Source: Mycolicibacterium frederiksbergense (GTDB taxonomy: Bacteria; Actinomycetota; Actinomycetes; Mycobacteriales; Mycobacteriaceae). From it: DNA of 64,000 nucleotides. The translations under genes were made by a program, and so were the position numbers. Positions 26,120 to 34,841 of this stretch are shown here, in pieces. Under the pieces are notes generated by a model. The model was not told the origin of the DNA, did not search any database, and was given only the letters and a program-made list of their open reading frames with translations. Location of the stretch: the NCBI RefSeq assembly GCF_012223425.1, contig NZ_CP038799.1:372001-436000 (forward strand). Reading direction: 5' to 3'. How positions within the stretch are numbered: position 1 is the first letter of the stretch; each line of letters starts with the position of its first letter.

Positions 26120-26140
26120 TATACCTTGGACACATGTCCA
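26120..26140 (+). promoter_or_regulatory. Leaderless promoter and operator (copy 2) overlapping the tetR start codon
   Basis: TATACC (26120-26125) is 8 bases before the ATG at 26134, the spacing expected for a leaderless mRNA. The perfect dyad TGGACA-CA-TGTCCA (26127-26140) covers the transcription start and the ATG itself. Repressor binding here would block its own gene. Confidence 0.7.
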
Positions 26141-26715
26141 GCCCAGTGGTGGCTGAAGTCACCTATCTGCAGGATCCGGCGTACCGCCGCAAGCACACCC
26201 ACCGACAGGTGTTCGGCGCGGCCGCGGCGATCCTCGACGCTCGTGCCGAATTGTCGATCGCCGAACTGGCCGCCAGGGCCCGGGTCACCCCGTCCACCGT
26301 GTCCGCGCACTTTCCGTCCATCGACGCGATGTTCGCCGAGCTGTACCTCAATCGGGTGTACGGGCTGCCGCTGACCATCGATCCCCGTGCCGGTGCGGGT
26401 GCCCGGGTCAGCGCCCAGTTGCGGGCCGTGACGCTGGTGCTCGCCGACGAACCCCTGCTGGCCTCGGCCTGCGCGCGGGCACTGCTGCGCGACGGCGACG
26501 ACGCGGTGGCCGGGGTGCGCGCCCGGGTCGCCGCCGAAGTGCACCGCCGGACCGCCGCCGCCCTCGGGATGGGCGCCTGGCCGGAAGTGCTGGACGCCGT
26601 GGAGACCCTGTTCTGGGGTGCCTTGCTGCAAGTGCAGACCAACGGGATGAGCTACCACGCGATGGCCGACAGGCTGGACACCATGCTCTCGCTGATCCTG
26701 CCCGACACCGACTGA
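26134..26715 (+). CDS. TetR-family regulator divergent from fprB
   Basis: A 193-residue TetR-type protein with helix-turn-helix 'LSIAELAARARVTPSTVSAHFPSIDAMF' region (about residues 41-68). ATG 26134 lies inside the operator dyad; the frame upstream is open but AT-rich and not conserved-looking. The dyad TGGACA-N2-TGTCC occurs once here and once in the fprB promoter, so it probably represses both itself and fprB and may also control the ligase gene 30 bases downstream. Ligand unknown; an acyl-CoA or sterol-like intermediate would suit the setting. Confidence 0.88.
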   Translation: MSSPVVAEVTYLQDPAYRRKHTHRQVFGAAAAILDARAELSIAELAARARVTPSTVSAHFPSIDAMFAELYLNRVYGLPLTIDPRAGAGARVSAQLRAVTLVLADEPLLASACARALLRDGDDAVAGVRARVAAEVHRRTAAALGMGAWPEVLDAVETLFWGALLQVQTNGMSYHAMADRLDTMLSLILPDTD

Positions 26716-26745
26716 ACCCCGCAGGGTGCGTAACGTCACCGGCAC

Positions 26746-28191
26746 ATGACCATCGCCCGTATCCACGAGCTGGTGACCGCCGCGGCCGGCGTCGCCCCGG
26801 ATCGTGCTGCGCTCATATCCGGGGACGGCACCGCAGTCTCGTTCGCCCAGTTCGACTCTCAGGTTCGCGAGCGGGCGTCCTGGATCACCGACCGCAGCCG
26901 GCCGGGTGACCGCATCGCGGTCCTCGCCGACAACAGCGCCGACTACGCCCGGCTGTACTACGCGGTGCCACGCAGCGGCCGCATCCTCACGTTGATCAAT
27001 CAGCGGCTCAGCGTCTCCGAGCACCTCGACCAGCTGAGCCGGGTTCAGCCCGCGGTGGTGCTGGGCGATGCCCGTTACCTGGAGCCACTCGCCGGCACGG
27101 TCGAGGCACTGATGTCCTTCGACGGACCGCAGTGGCAACAGCTTTCGGCGACGGCCCCGGATGTCGCGGTACAGCCCGATGACGCGGCGTGGCTGCTGTT
27201 CACCAGCGGGTCCACCGGCGCACCCAAGGCGGTGCTGCACACCCACCGCTCCATCACCACCGCGGTGCGCGGTACGGTCGCCGGCCGCTCGGTGCGCGCG
27301 GGCGGGGTCTACCTGCTGCCCTTCCCCATGTGCCATATCGCCGGCTACAACATGCTGGTGCACCACAGCGCGGCGTCCACGGTGTTGCCGGTGGCCGCGT
27401 TCCGGCCCGACGCCTTTGTCGCGGCGGTCAACACCCATGGCGTGACCTCGTGTTCGCTGGCCCCGACGATGCTGCACAGCCTGCTGGCGCATCTGGGGGA
27501 CGTCCCCGCGGAGCTGCCGACGCTGCGCGACATCTCCTACGGCTCCGCGGCCATACCGGCCGATCTGCTACGCCGGGCCATCCAGCGGCTCGGCGTCGGA
27601 TTCCACCAGGGCTACGGGATGACCGAAACCGGTGGCAACATCGCCTTTCTCGGCCCGTCTGATCACCTCTCCGAGGATCCCGCGGTGCTGCGCAGCGCGG
27701 GTCGTCCCCATGACGAGGTCAGCATCCGGATCGCCTCCGACGGCGAGATCCTGGTCCGCGGCGCGCAGGTCGCCGCCCAGTACTGGCCGGACGGACCGGC
27801 GACCGTCGACGGCTGGTTGCACACCGGCGACGCCGGGTTCATCGATGACAGCGGACGACTGGTGGTGACCGACCGCCTCAAGGACATCATCATCACCGGC
27901 GGCGAGAACGTGTCCTCGCGAGAAGTGGAAGACATACTCTCCCTGCATCCGGGCGTCGAGCAGGCTGCCGTGGTCGGCGTGCCCGACGAGTACTGGGGCG
28001 AGGCGATCTGTGCGGTGGTGGTGCCCGGCCCGACGCAGCCGACCGCCGATGAGCTGATCGCCCATGTGCGGGCACATCTGGCCGGGTTCAAGCGGCCCCG
28101 GCATGTGCACTTCGTCGAGGAATTACCGCTGACCAGCAACGGCAAGGTCGCCAAATCGACTGTCCGGCAGTACGCCCGCGAGTCGCTGTGA
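26746..28191 (+). CDS. ANL-superfamily acyl-CoA ligase (FadD-like), fourth in the window
   Basis: A 481-residue AMP-forming ligase. Motifs: P-loop 'LLFTSGSTGAPKAV' (about residues 149-162), 'FPMCHIAGYN' pocket, A5 'GYGMTETGGN', 'GWLHTGDAGFID', hinge 'RLKDIIITGGENVSSREVE' (about 377-395) and catalytic Lys in 'TSNGKVAKS'. It resembles medium-chain or aromatic acid CoA ligases more than the three tandem ligases at the window start. Only 30 bases separate it from the TetR stop, so it is probably co-transcribed with tetR and induced together with fprB. It abuts the convergent DUF2127 gene without a gap. Confidence 0.9.
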   Translation: MTIARIHELVTAAAGVAPDRAALISGDGTAVSFAQFDSQVRERASWITDRSRPGDRIAVLADNSADYARLYYAVPRSGRILTLINQRLSVSEHLDQLSRVQPAVVLGDARYLEPLAGTVEALMSFDGPQWQQLSATAPDVAVQPDDAAWLLFTSGSTGAPKAVLHTHRSITTAVRGTVAGRSVRAGGVYLLPFPMCHIAGYNMLVHHSAASTVLPVAAFRPDAFVAAVNTHGVTSCSLAPTMLHSLLAHLGDVPAELPTLRDISYGSAAIPADLLRRAIQRLGVGFHQGYGMTETGGNIAFLGPSDHLSEDPAVLRSAGRPHDEVSIRIASDGEILVRGAQVAAQYWPDGPATVDGWLHTGDAGFIDDSGRLVVTDRLKDIIITGGENVSSREVEDILSLHPGVEQAAVVGVPDEYWGEAICAVVVPGPTQPTADELIAHVRAHLAGFKRPRHVHFVEELPLTSNGKVAKSTVRQYARESL

Positions 28192-28956
28192 TCAGCGGGT
28201 GTCCAGACCGGCACGCTCGACGCTGAGCAGGCTCTCGGTGTGATGCTCGGCGAGGTAGGCTTGCCCGCCGCCGTTGAGCCCGAACAGCCGCTTACTCCAC
28301 AACAGCCACACCACCGCGACGATATTGATCAGCACCGCCAGCAGCCGCAGCGTGGTCACCTTCTCGGTCAGCTCGTAGATCTCCAGCGGCAGAAAGGCAC
28401 TCGTGGCGACCACCGCGAAATACTCGCCCCAGCGTTTCATCGACCACAGCCCGACCGCCTCGATGAGCTCGATCACGGCATAGGCGATCAACCCGATGGC
28501 GATCCACAGCAGCGTGGTCTCCGACAAGGTGAAGGCCTCGCCGATGTGCTGGACGATCTTGGAATCATCGAGATTCCAGCCGATCTGGTCACTCAACGGC
28601 CGAATCAACGGGAGCTCGGCCTCGAACTTCTGCTGCAGCTCGGTGTGGGATCTGCGCAGAGTGAACACCCCGGCGGCCACCAGCAGGATGACCAGCGCGC
28701 GGATCACCCGTTCCACCGCGAGCAGCCGCATCAATGTCCGGTCACGCAGCAACCGTCCGCGCGGCACCTCCGGGGCGGTGTCGGCGGGCCCGCGTCCACG
28801 CGGCGCCCCGACGACGAACGTCTCACAGCGCAGGCAGCGCCACGCCTCCCCGACCGGGGTGTCGACCCGCAACCGGTCGGCGAGGTCGGTCTCGTCCGGG
28901 GCGAACGTCGCGTGCCCGTGCAGACCACACGAGCGCAGTGCGAAATCCAGTTTCAC
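28192..28956 (-). CDS. DUF2127 multi-pass membrane protein
   Basis: A 254-residue membrane protein. A cytoplasmic N-terminal part contains 'CGLHGH' and 'WRCLRCETF', a possible zinc-binding pair. Hydrophobic helices follow at about residues 82-97, 147-165, 178-192 and 206-222. 'WGEYFAVVATSAFLPLEIYEL' region is characteristic of DUF2127 proteins. Function unknown. The ATG overlaps the stop of the ThiF/nitroreductase gene by 4 bases (ATGA), so the two are co-translated and may work together. It converges exactly with the ligase gene. Confidence 0.82.
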   Translation of the reverse strand: MKLDFALRSCGLHGHATFAPDETDLADRLRVDTPVGEAWRCLRCETFVVGAPRGRGPADTAPEVPRGRLLRDRTLMRLLAVERVIRALVILLVAAGVFTLRRSHTELQQKFEAELPLIRPLSDQIGWNLDDSKIVQHIGEAFTLSETTLLWIAIGLIAYAVIELIEAVGLWSMKRWGEYFAVVATSAFLPLEIYELTEKVTTLRLLAVLINIVAVVWLLWSKRLFGLNGGGQAYLAEHHTESLLSVERAGLDTR

Positions 28957-31109
28957 CGGGTGGCCCCCTGAATCGGCGCGAGCGAGAGCCGATCCCTGCT
29001 GCGACGGCTGGGCAGTGAGGTCGGCGGGGTGTGTGCCAAGCGCAGGGTGAGGGCGATCGACTCATCGGCCTGCAGTCCGATCAGATCGTCGAATTCCCGC
29101 TGCAGCGCCCCCAATTCACCGGCGAACGACGGGGACAGCTCGTGCAGATCCTCGGCGGTCTGCGCGTACAGGAAGACCGGGGACACCGGCTGGGCACCGA
29201 TGCCACGCTGTGAAGCGGTGATCCACACCGCTTCCACCGCGGACCCGCCGGCGGCGTAGTCGCGCAGGTTATGCCCCGGCACGCTGATGACGGCGAGCGC
29301 CGAGCTGGCCAGGATGCGGTCGCGCATATCGTCGCCGAGCGCCGAGCCGGCGTCCCACCCGGCCAATTGCGCCATCACATCGGGGCGGCGCAGCACGCCG
29401 AACACCGCCATATCCCCCTCGTCGAATTCGAGGTTGCGCACATCGATACCGGCGTCCGGGTCGGGGTCACCCGGCCAGCGCAGCTCGGAGATCATCTCTG
29501 CATGCAGGTGCGGGGTCAGGAATCGGATCCGGTCCGCGGCCGCGAAGATCATTGCCGCCCGCTCGATGTCGGCGCGCTCGGTGAGCAGCCTGAGCCGCCC
29601 GCCCTGATGTTCGGCCGCGGCCGTCAGTGCCGTGACAAGGTCACCATCGATGGGATGCGGTTCGCCGTGATGACGGTTCGTCTCGCGCGCCATCATCGCC
29701 GCGAAAAGCCCGGCAAGGTCGGCGTCGGCACCTGTTCCGAGCCGCAACCGGACCTGCAGCGGCACCCCGCCGGCGTCCTCGGAGACGCTGACCTCGCCGA
29801 GCGCGCCGTGCGCTGCCGCGGCGATGCGGGTGTTCAGCAGCGCCGCGCCGACCGCCACCGCACTGCCGCGGAATCCAACGTCCATCGTCGATGTGTAGGT
29901 GGGCGCAATGCCGATCTCGACCTCGTCCGGCCGCACGCCGATGCGCCACGGCTGGACGTTGCCGCCCGAGGGTGCCCGCATCGCCGCCACCGCCAGATCG
30001 CCGAGGAGTTCGCCCGGCGCAGCCACCGAAGTCCCTGTGTGACCAGGAGAATCGATCCATTCGGCGTCATCGCCGCTGTGATGGGTCATCTCGGGCTCAT
30101 GAATCTGGTCGAGTGCCCAGCCGATGTCGAGACGGGTCCGGCCCGAACGCAGCTCCTCCCCGAGCCCGATCCGGCGGACGGCCTCGGTCACCGCGCACGC
30201 ACCGATACCGACGTCGGCGGCGGTCTGCGGCCACGTCGACAGGGATTTGTCGATCTCGAGCAGCGAGGCCGCGATGCGGGCCGACAGCCGCTCGGCCTCC
30301 AGATGCCGCAGGATATGCGGGATCTTCTCGCGATTGGACATGCCCGGCAGCAGATCGATATCGAGTTGCCCGAGCAATCCGTGCAGGATCGGGCGGCCCG
30401 GCTCGTGGTCGAACCGTTCCACGTCGACGATCCCGCGGTCGCTGGTCGCCATCAGCACCGGGATGCGACGTTGCTGCGCGGCCATCCGGAGCACGGCCTT
30501 GATGTGCAACGAATCGCATTCCTCGACCACGATGTCCAGACCGTCGACGAAGTCGTCGAGCGTCTCGGGATTGAGACCCGTGTCGAAAACCTCGACGGGC
30601 AGGTAGGGATCGATCTCGGCGATCCGGCGCGCGGCGACGTATGCCTTGTTCACCCCGAGATCGAAGACCGTGGCCGGAACCCGGTTCAGGTTGGACAGTT
30701 CCAGCTCGTCGAAATCGGCGAGCCGCAGGTTCCCGCACACCCCTTGCATGGCCAACGTGTGCGCGATGATGTGCCCGACGCTCAGACCCGCAACCCCGAT
30801 CGAGAGTTCGGCGAGGCGGTCCTGCTCGACGGCGGTGATGCTGTTGCGATTGCGGTCCAGACGCAGTGCCCGAAATCCGCGCGGCCCCAACACCGCCACG
30901 GCGGCCCGCCGCCACGGGTAGAACGCCCACCTGCCGGGCTCGGCGAGCAGATCCGGATCCGGTGCCGGGCGCAGACCTTCCAGGCTTGCCAGTTGCTGAC
31001 CGTGGTGATCCAGGAGTTCGATGCCCGGGTCCCGCCGGAGCGTGTCGAGGATGTCGCTGTCCGCGGGGTCGGCCGGGTCCAGAATCTGTGCGCGGTAAGC
31101 GATCGGCAT
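28953..31109 (-). CDS. moeY: ThiF/MoeB-like adenylyltransferase fused to nitroreductase-like domain (Rv1355c / MoeY family)
   Basis: A 718-residue fusion close in length to M. tuberculosis Rv1355c (715). The N-terminal half is E1/ThiF-like: nucleotide loop 'VAGLSVGHIIAH' (about residues 104-115), 'LADFDELELSNLNR' (Asp pair and Arg expected for adenylate chemistry) and 'NKAYVAARRIAEIDP'. The C-terminal part from about residue 340 is nitroreductase-like ('AMRAPSGGNVQPWRIGV', typical of the FMN fold). Named MoeY in M. tuberculosis, but a molybdopterin role is unproven. ATG 31109 is preferred to GTG 31136 because GAGGA precedes it and length matches. Heads an operon with DUF2127; divergent from a P450 gene. 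Confidence 0.85.
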   Translation of the reverse strand: MPIAYRAQILDPADPADSDILDTLRRDPGIELLDHHGQQLASLEGLRPAPDPDLLAEPGRWAFYPWRRAAVAVLGPRGFRALRLDRNRNSITAVEQDRLAELSIGVAGLSVGHIIAHTLAMQGVCGNLRLADFDELELSNLNRVPATVFDLGVNKAYVAARRIAEIDPYLPVEVFDTGLNPETLDDFVDGLDIVVEECDSLHIKAVLRMAAQQRRIPVLMATSDRGIVDVERFDHEPGRPILHGLLGQLDIDLLPGMSNREKIPHILRHLEAERLSARIAASLLEIDKSLSTWPQTAADVGIGACAVTEAVRRIGLGEELRSGRTRLDIGWALDQIHEPEMTHHSGDDAEWIDSPGHTGTSVAAPGELLGDLAVAAMRAPSGGNVQPWRIGVRPDEVEIGIAPTYTSTMDVGFRGSAVAVGAALLNTRIAAAAHGALGEVSVSEDAGGVPLQVRLRLGTGADADLAGLFAAMMARETNRHHGEPHPIDGDLVTALTAAAEHQGGRLRLLTERADIERAAMIFAAADRIRFLTPHLHAEMISELRWPGDPDPDAGIDVRNLEFDEGDMAVFGVLRRPDVMAQLAGWDAGSALGDDMRDRILASSALAVISVPGHNLRDYAAGGSAVEAVWITASQRGIGAQPVSPVFLYAQTAEDLHELSPSFAGELGALQREFDDLIGLQADESIALTLRLAHTPPTSLPSRRSRDRLSLAPIQGATR

Positions 31110-31206
31110 GCTGTCCTCGTCATCCTCGTGCGCCACGGCGCGAACTCATCCGAGTCGTACACTAGGACCGATTCAACGGGGGCGTGGGGACCGACTCGAC
31201 GGAGGT

Positions 31207-32580
31207 ATGTCCTTGCCCGAGGTGACGCACGATCGCACCGTGGCCGAACTACCGCTCGCCCCGCTCAATCCGTTGCCCTACCGGCAAAGACGGGACGCGT
31301 TGCGTAACTTCCACACCGGCACCGACATCCTGCGCGATGCGGGCGGTCCGGTAACCCGGTTCAGCCTCGGCCCGAGTTGGCTCATGCCGCCCATCGTGGT
31401 GGCCACCTCACCTCAGGGAATACGCGATATTGTCAGCGTCCGCGACGGCTCCATCGACAAGACCAGCGCGGTCGCCACCCAGCTGCGCAGCCTCATCGGG
31501 GGGAATCTTTTCGTCTTGCCACACGAGGAGTGGCTACCACGGCGGCGGACCCTGCAACCGGTTTTCACCAAGCAACGCGTCGACTCGTTCGCCGGACACA
31601 TGGCAGAGGCTGCCGAAATGATCACGGCCTCTTGGGTAGACGGCAGCGAGATCGATCTGGACGGGCAGGCCCGGCTGCTGTCCATGCGCGCGCTGGGGCG
31701 TTCGGTGCTGGGGCTGGACCTCGACGAGAGATCCGATGCCGTCGCCGAACCACTGCGGGTGGCGACCAGTTACGCCGTGGCCCGCGCGCTGCGTCCGCTG
31801 CGGGCGCCGTCCTGGCTGCCGACACCGGCGCGGCGACGAGCCAGGGCAGCCACCGAGAGCATCCGTCGGTTGGCCGCCGAGATCATCACCGCCTGCCGCG
31901 CCGACCCCACCCTGGACGCTCCCCTGGTGCACGCCCTCATCGCCGCCACCGACCCGGAGACCGGCCAGCCGTTGTCGGACAACGAGATCCGTGACGAGAT
32001 GATCATCTTTCTGTTCGCCGGGCAGGACACCACCGCCACCACGCTCACCTACACCCTGTGGTCGCTGGGCCGCCACCGCGAGATCCAGGACAGGGTGGCC
32101 GCCGAAGTGGCCGCGATCGGGGATCGGCGGCTGACCACCGACGATGTCGGACGCCTCGGCTACACCGTCCAGGTGATCAAGGAGGCGTTGCGGCTGTGCC
32201 CGCCCGGGCCGACCGGCTCACGCAGGGCGACAAAGGATGTGGAGGTGGCCGGGTACCGGGTCGAAGCCGGCACGATGCTGGTGTTCGGACGCATGTCGGT
32301 GCAACGCGATCCGTCGCTGTGGGCAAACCCACTGCAGTTCGACCCCGACCGTTTCAGCCCGCAGAATGCCAAGGACCGCGACCGCTGGCAATACGTGCCC
32401 TTCGGCGGTGGCCCACGGTCCTGTATCGGCGATCATTTCGCGATGCTGGAGGCGACGCTGGCCATCGCCACCATCATCAGGGAGGTGCAGATCACCGCCC
32501 TGGACCCCGATTTCCCGCTGGCCGTGCCGTTCACCATGGTGCCGGGCGGTCCGATCCGCGCCCGGGTGACTGCGCGTTGA
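31207..32580 (+). CDS. Cytochrome P450
   Basis: A 457-residue P450. The I-helix oxygen-binding motif is 'FAGQDTTATT' (about residues 269-278), the K-helix is 'EALR' (about 325), and the heme-ligand loop is 'FGGGPRSCIGDHFA' (Cys about 406). The sequence has no membrane anchor and resembles the long-chain-hydroxylating CYP families that actinobacteria share with CYP102-like enzymes. No ferredoxin gene is adjacent; the FprB-like protein 5 kb upstream could supply electrons. The start is uncertain: GGAGG is only 1 base from ATG 31207 and 8 from TTG 31213, and the latter may be used. It diverges from the Rv1355c-like gene. Confidence 0.9.
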   Translation: MSLPEVTHDRTVAELPLAPLNPLPYRQRRDALRNFHTGTDILRDAGGPVTRFSLGPSWLMPPIVVATSPQGIRDIVSVRDGSIDKTSAVATQLRSLIGGNLFVLPHEEWLPRRRTLQPVFTKQRVDSFAGHMAEAAEMITASWVDGSEIDLDGQARLLSMRALGRSVLGLDLDERSDAVAEPLRVATSYAVARALRPLRAPSWLPTPARRRARAATESIRRLAAEIITACRADPTLDAPLVHALIAATDPETGQPLSDNEIRDEMIIFLFAGQDTTATTLTYTLWSLGRHREIQDRVAAEVAAIGDRRLTTDDVGRLGYTVQVIKEALRLCPPGPTGSRRATKDVEVAGYRVEAGTMLVFGRMSVQRDPSLWANPLQFDPDRFSPQNAKDRDRWQYVPFGGGPRSCIGDHFAMLEATLAIATIIREVQITALDPDFPLAVPFTMVPGGPIRARVTAR

Positions 32581-32627
32581 TCCCTGGTGGGGCATACCCC
32601 ACGAACACCCGCACCAGGGATCAACGC
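32574..32627. terminator. Bidirectional hairpin terminator between P450 and TetR genes
   Basis: Perfect 16-bp arms at 32574-32589 and 32612-32627 (GCGTTGATCCCTGGTG and its complement) around a 22-base loop that itself contains GGGG-CATA-CCCC. It covers the P450 stop and ends 11 bases from the stop of the convergent TetR gene. No long T-run, as usual in mycobacteria. Confidence 0.7.
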
Positions 32628-32638
32628 TCGCCAATTGG

Positions 32639-33283
32639 TCAATCGCGCGCCGTGGGAACAGCGGCGGCGTCGAGGACTTGACCCTGGCGGATCAGCCCCG
32701 TCACCGCGGCATCCCAGCGCTGCAGCTGCGTTCGGGTCACGAACGATTCCGGAAGATGACGCTCGATGTGCGGTCGGAGGATCATCGCCCCGACCCGCAA
32801 GATCAGCGGATTGAGGGCACCCCACACCGGATCGAGATCGGGGCTGGTCAGGCCGGCCTCGGCGAACTTCTCCCCCTGCGCGGCGCTGATCTGAAGCAGA
32901 CCGTCGAAGATGACGGATCCGATCTTGTCGCCCTCGACGAGCGCGTGCGCAATGTAGTTCACCAGGTCCGGGTATTCGTAGAGCAACTGGGAGAACCGGC
33001 TACCCATCTGCGCGAGATACTCACTCGTCATCTCCGATACCGGCGTCACCTCTATGATCTCGCCGAACACCTGCAGCACGTAGTCGTCGACGGCGGCCAC
33101 CAACCCGGCCTTGTTGCGGAAATAGTGCTGCACCAGGCCGATCGAGACCCCGGCCTCCTCGGCAACGGCCCGCAGCGACGTCGCGGCGACACCCTTCTCG
33201 GCCAGCGTCCGCACTGCGGCATCACGAATGCGATCGATACTCGTGGGCCCGGGCGTCACCGTTGGCCGGAGAAAGACCGTCAT
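32639..33283 (-). CDS. TetR-family transcriptional regulator
   Basis: A 214-residue TetR-type protein with helix-turn-helix 'TSLRAVAEEAGVSIGLVQHYFRNKAGL' region (about residues 33-59); 'GLVQHYFRNK' is a well-conserved recognition helix. ATG 33283 is used because the HTH begins at the usual distance from it; the longer frame is intergenic. An inverted repeat lies 10 bases upstream of the start. It converges with the P450 gene and diverges from the dienelactone-hydrolase-like gene, so either neighbour could be a target. Confidence 0.87.
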   Translation of the reverse strand: MTVFLRPTVTPGPTSIDRIRDAAVRTLAEKGVAATSLRAVAEEAGVSIGLVQHYFRNKAGLVAAVDDYVLQVFGEIIEVTPVSEMTSEYLAQMGSRFSQLLYEYPDLVNYIAHALVEGDKIGSVIFDGLLQISAAQGEKFAEAGLTSPDLDPVWGALNPLILRVGAMILRPHIERHLPESFVTRTQLQRWDAAVTGLIRQGQVLDAAAVPTARD

Positions 33284-33293
33284 ACCCTGAGAC

Positions 33294-33312
33294 AATACAG
33301 CCAACTTGTATT
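33294..33312. promoter_or_regulatory. Inverted repeat at the tetR promoter
   Basis: AATACA (33294-33299), 7-base spacer, TGTATT (33307-33312). It lies just upstream of the TetR start at 33283 and 119 bases before the divergent hydrolase start, and could be an autoregulatory operator. Confidence 0.45.
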
Positions 33313-33431
33313 CCAATGCGACCCTATGGTTCGGCGATATGGCACGCTGGGTTGGCAATGCGTGCGTACCGCCGCGGACCGCCAAATGCGCTGGACAACC
33401 AATTCAGCTGAACAACAACGGGATAACCCAC

Positions 33432-34136
33432 ATGCCGAAGGTCACCTATCCAGCACCGGCGGGCCCGCTGCCCGGCTACCTCGCGACACCCACCACCGAA
33501 GGCCCCTGGCCGGCCGTCATCGTGGTGCAGGACGTGCGCGGGATGACCGCCGATGTCCGGCGTATCAGTGACCGCCTGGCCGCGGCGGGGTACCTCACGC
33601 TGGCGCCCGCGCTCTACGGGCGCGGTCTCAAGATCAAATGCATGATCGCCACCATGCGCACCCATTTCGCGGGCACCGGTGCCGCCTTCGATGACATCGT
33701 CGCCGCGCGCGACCACCTGCTGGCCGACCCGGACTGCACCGGCAAGGTCGGCCTGGTCGGCTTCTGCATGGGCGCGGGCTTCGTCCTGCAACTCGCGCCC
33801 AGCGGCCTGTTCGACGCGACCGCCCCCAACTACGGGCTGAACCCGGAGAACATCGAGGCGCTCTCCCAATCCTGCCCCGTGGTGGCAAGTTACGGCGCCA
33901 AGGATCGGATCGTGCGCAGCGGATCGGCGGCCGAACTGGAGACGGTGCTCGCCAAGGGCGGCGTACCCCGCGATATCAAGGAGTACCCGAACGTCGGGCA
34001 CAGCTTCATGAACGATTTCGGCATCCCCGCGCCGTTCAATGTGATCGAGCGGATCGCCGGCATGGAGTACTCCGAACCGGAGGCCGAGGATGCGTGGCGG
34101 CGCATCCTGGCCTTCTTCGGTGAACATCTGGGCTGA
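33432..34136 (+). CDS. Dienelactone hydrolase family protein
   Basis: A 234-residue alpha/beta hydrolase of the dienelactone hydrolase family. The nucleophile elbow is 'GFCMGAGF' (Cys about residue 113), with Cys rather than Ser as in true dienelactone hydrolases. The acid is probably in 'YGAKDRIV' and the His is in 'NVGHSFMND'. Such enzymes hydrolyse lactones or small esters in the cytoplasm. ATG 33432 gives the expected N-terminus ('VTYPAPAGPLPGYLATP'). It is followed 21 bases later by a methyltransferase gene on the same strand, so they may be co-transcribed. Confidence 0.88.
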   Translation: MPKVTYPAPAGPLPGYLATPTTEGPWPAVIVVQDVRGMTADVRRISDRLAAAGYLTLAPALYGRGLKIKCMIATMRTHFAGTGAAFDDIVAARDHLLADPDCTGKVGLVGFCMGAGFVLQLAPSGLFDATAPNYGLNPENIEALSQSCPVVASYGAKDRIVRSGSAAELETVLAKGGVPRDIKEYPNVGHSFMNDFGIPAPFNVIERIAGMEYSEPEAEDAWRRILAFFGEHLG

Positions 34137-34157
34137 CTCCCGCTACGCTTTGGCGCT

Positions 34158-34823
34158 ATGGGTGAAGTGATGGACTGGGATGCCGCGTACTCCGACCACA
34201 TCTTCGCGGGCCCGCCGCCATGGAACATCGGTGAGGCGCAACCCGAGATCGCCGCGCTGATCGACGGCGGCAAGATCACCAGCCCCGTTCTGGACGCCGG
34301 CTGCGGTGTCGGAGATGTGTCACTGGCGCTGGCCGCTGCCGGGTACGACGTCGTCGGCGCCGATATCTCCACGGTCGCCATCGAAGCCGCCACCCGCGCC
34401 GCCGCGGAGCGCGGGCTGACGAATGTCCGCTTCGTACAGGGTGACCTACGCACCCTCACCGTGGACGGCGAGCCGTTCAACACCGTCGTCGACTGCACGC
34501 TGTTCCATTCGCTGCCGGTCGAGGCCCGCCCGGATTACCTGCGCGGCATCCACGAGGTGTCCGCCCCCGGCGCGGTGCTGCACATGCTGGTGTTCACCAC
34601 CGACGCGCTGCCCCCGGATTCCCCGTTCCCGGTGCCGAACCTGGTGACCGAGGCCGAGCTGCGCGATGCCGTATCGCAGGTCTGGACGATCGAGAAGGTC
34701 CAGCCGGCCTTCGTGGCGGTGCAGTTGCCCGATGTCCCGAACCTGCCGGAGCACAGCTTCGACAGCGACGCGAAGGGCCGCGTGAAGCTGCCCGCACTGC
34801 TGCTGTCGGCCCGTAAGAGTTGA
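34158..34823 (+). CDS. Class I SAM-dependent methyltransferase
   Basis: A 221-residue methyltransferase with motif I 'VLDAGCGVGDVSLALAAAGYDVVGADIS' region (about residues 44-71; GxGxG-like 'AGCGVG'), motif II acidic 'VQGDLRTL' and 'DCTLFHSLP'. The N-terminus 'WDAAYSDH.FAGPPPWNIGEAQPE' resembles the thiopurine-methyltransferase-like mycobacterial family that includes Rv0560c and Rv1405c, some of which methylate quinolone-type compounds. The substrate here is unknown. It lies just after the dienelactone-hydrolase-like gene and converges with the GGDEF-EAL gene. Confidence 0.85.
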   Translation: MGEVMDWDAAYSDHIFAGPPPWNIGEAQPEIAALIDGGKITSPVLDAGCGVGDVSLALAAAGYDVVGADISTVAIEAATRAAAERGLTNVRFVQGDLRTLTVDGEPFNTVVDCTLFHSLPVEARPDYLRGIHEVSAPGAVLHMLVFTTDALPPDSPFPVPNLVTEAELRDAVSQVWTIEKVQPAFVAVQLPDVPNLPEHSFDSDAKGRVKLPALLLSARKS

Positions 34824-34841
34824 CCCGAAGCGACCGGGAAT

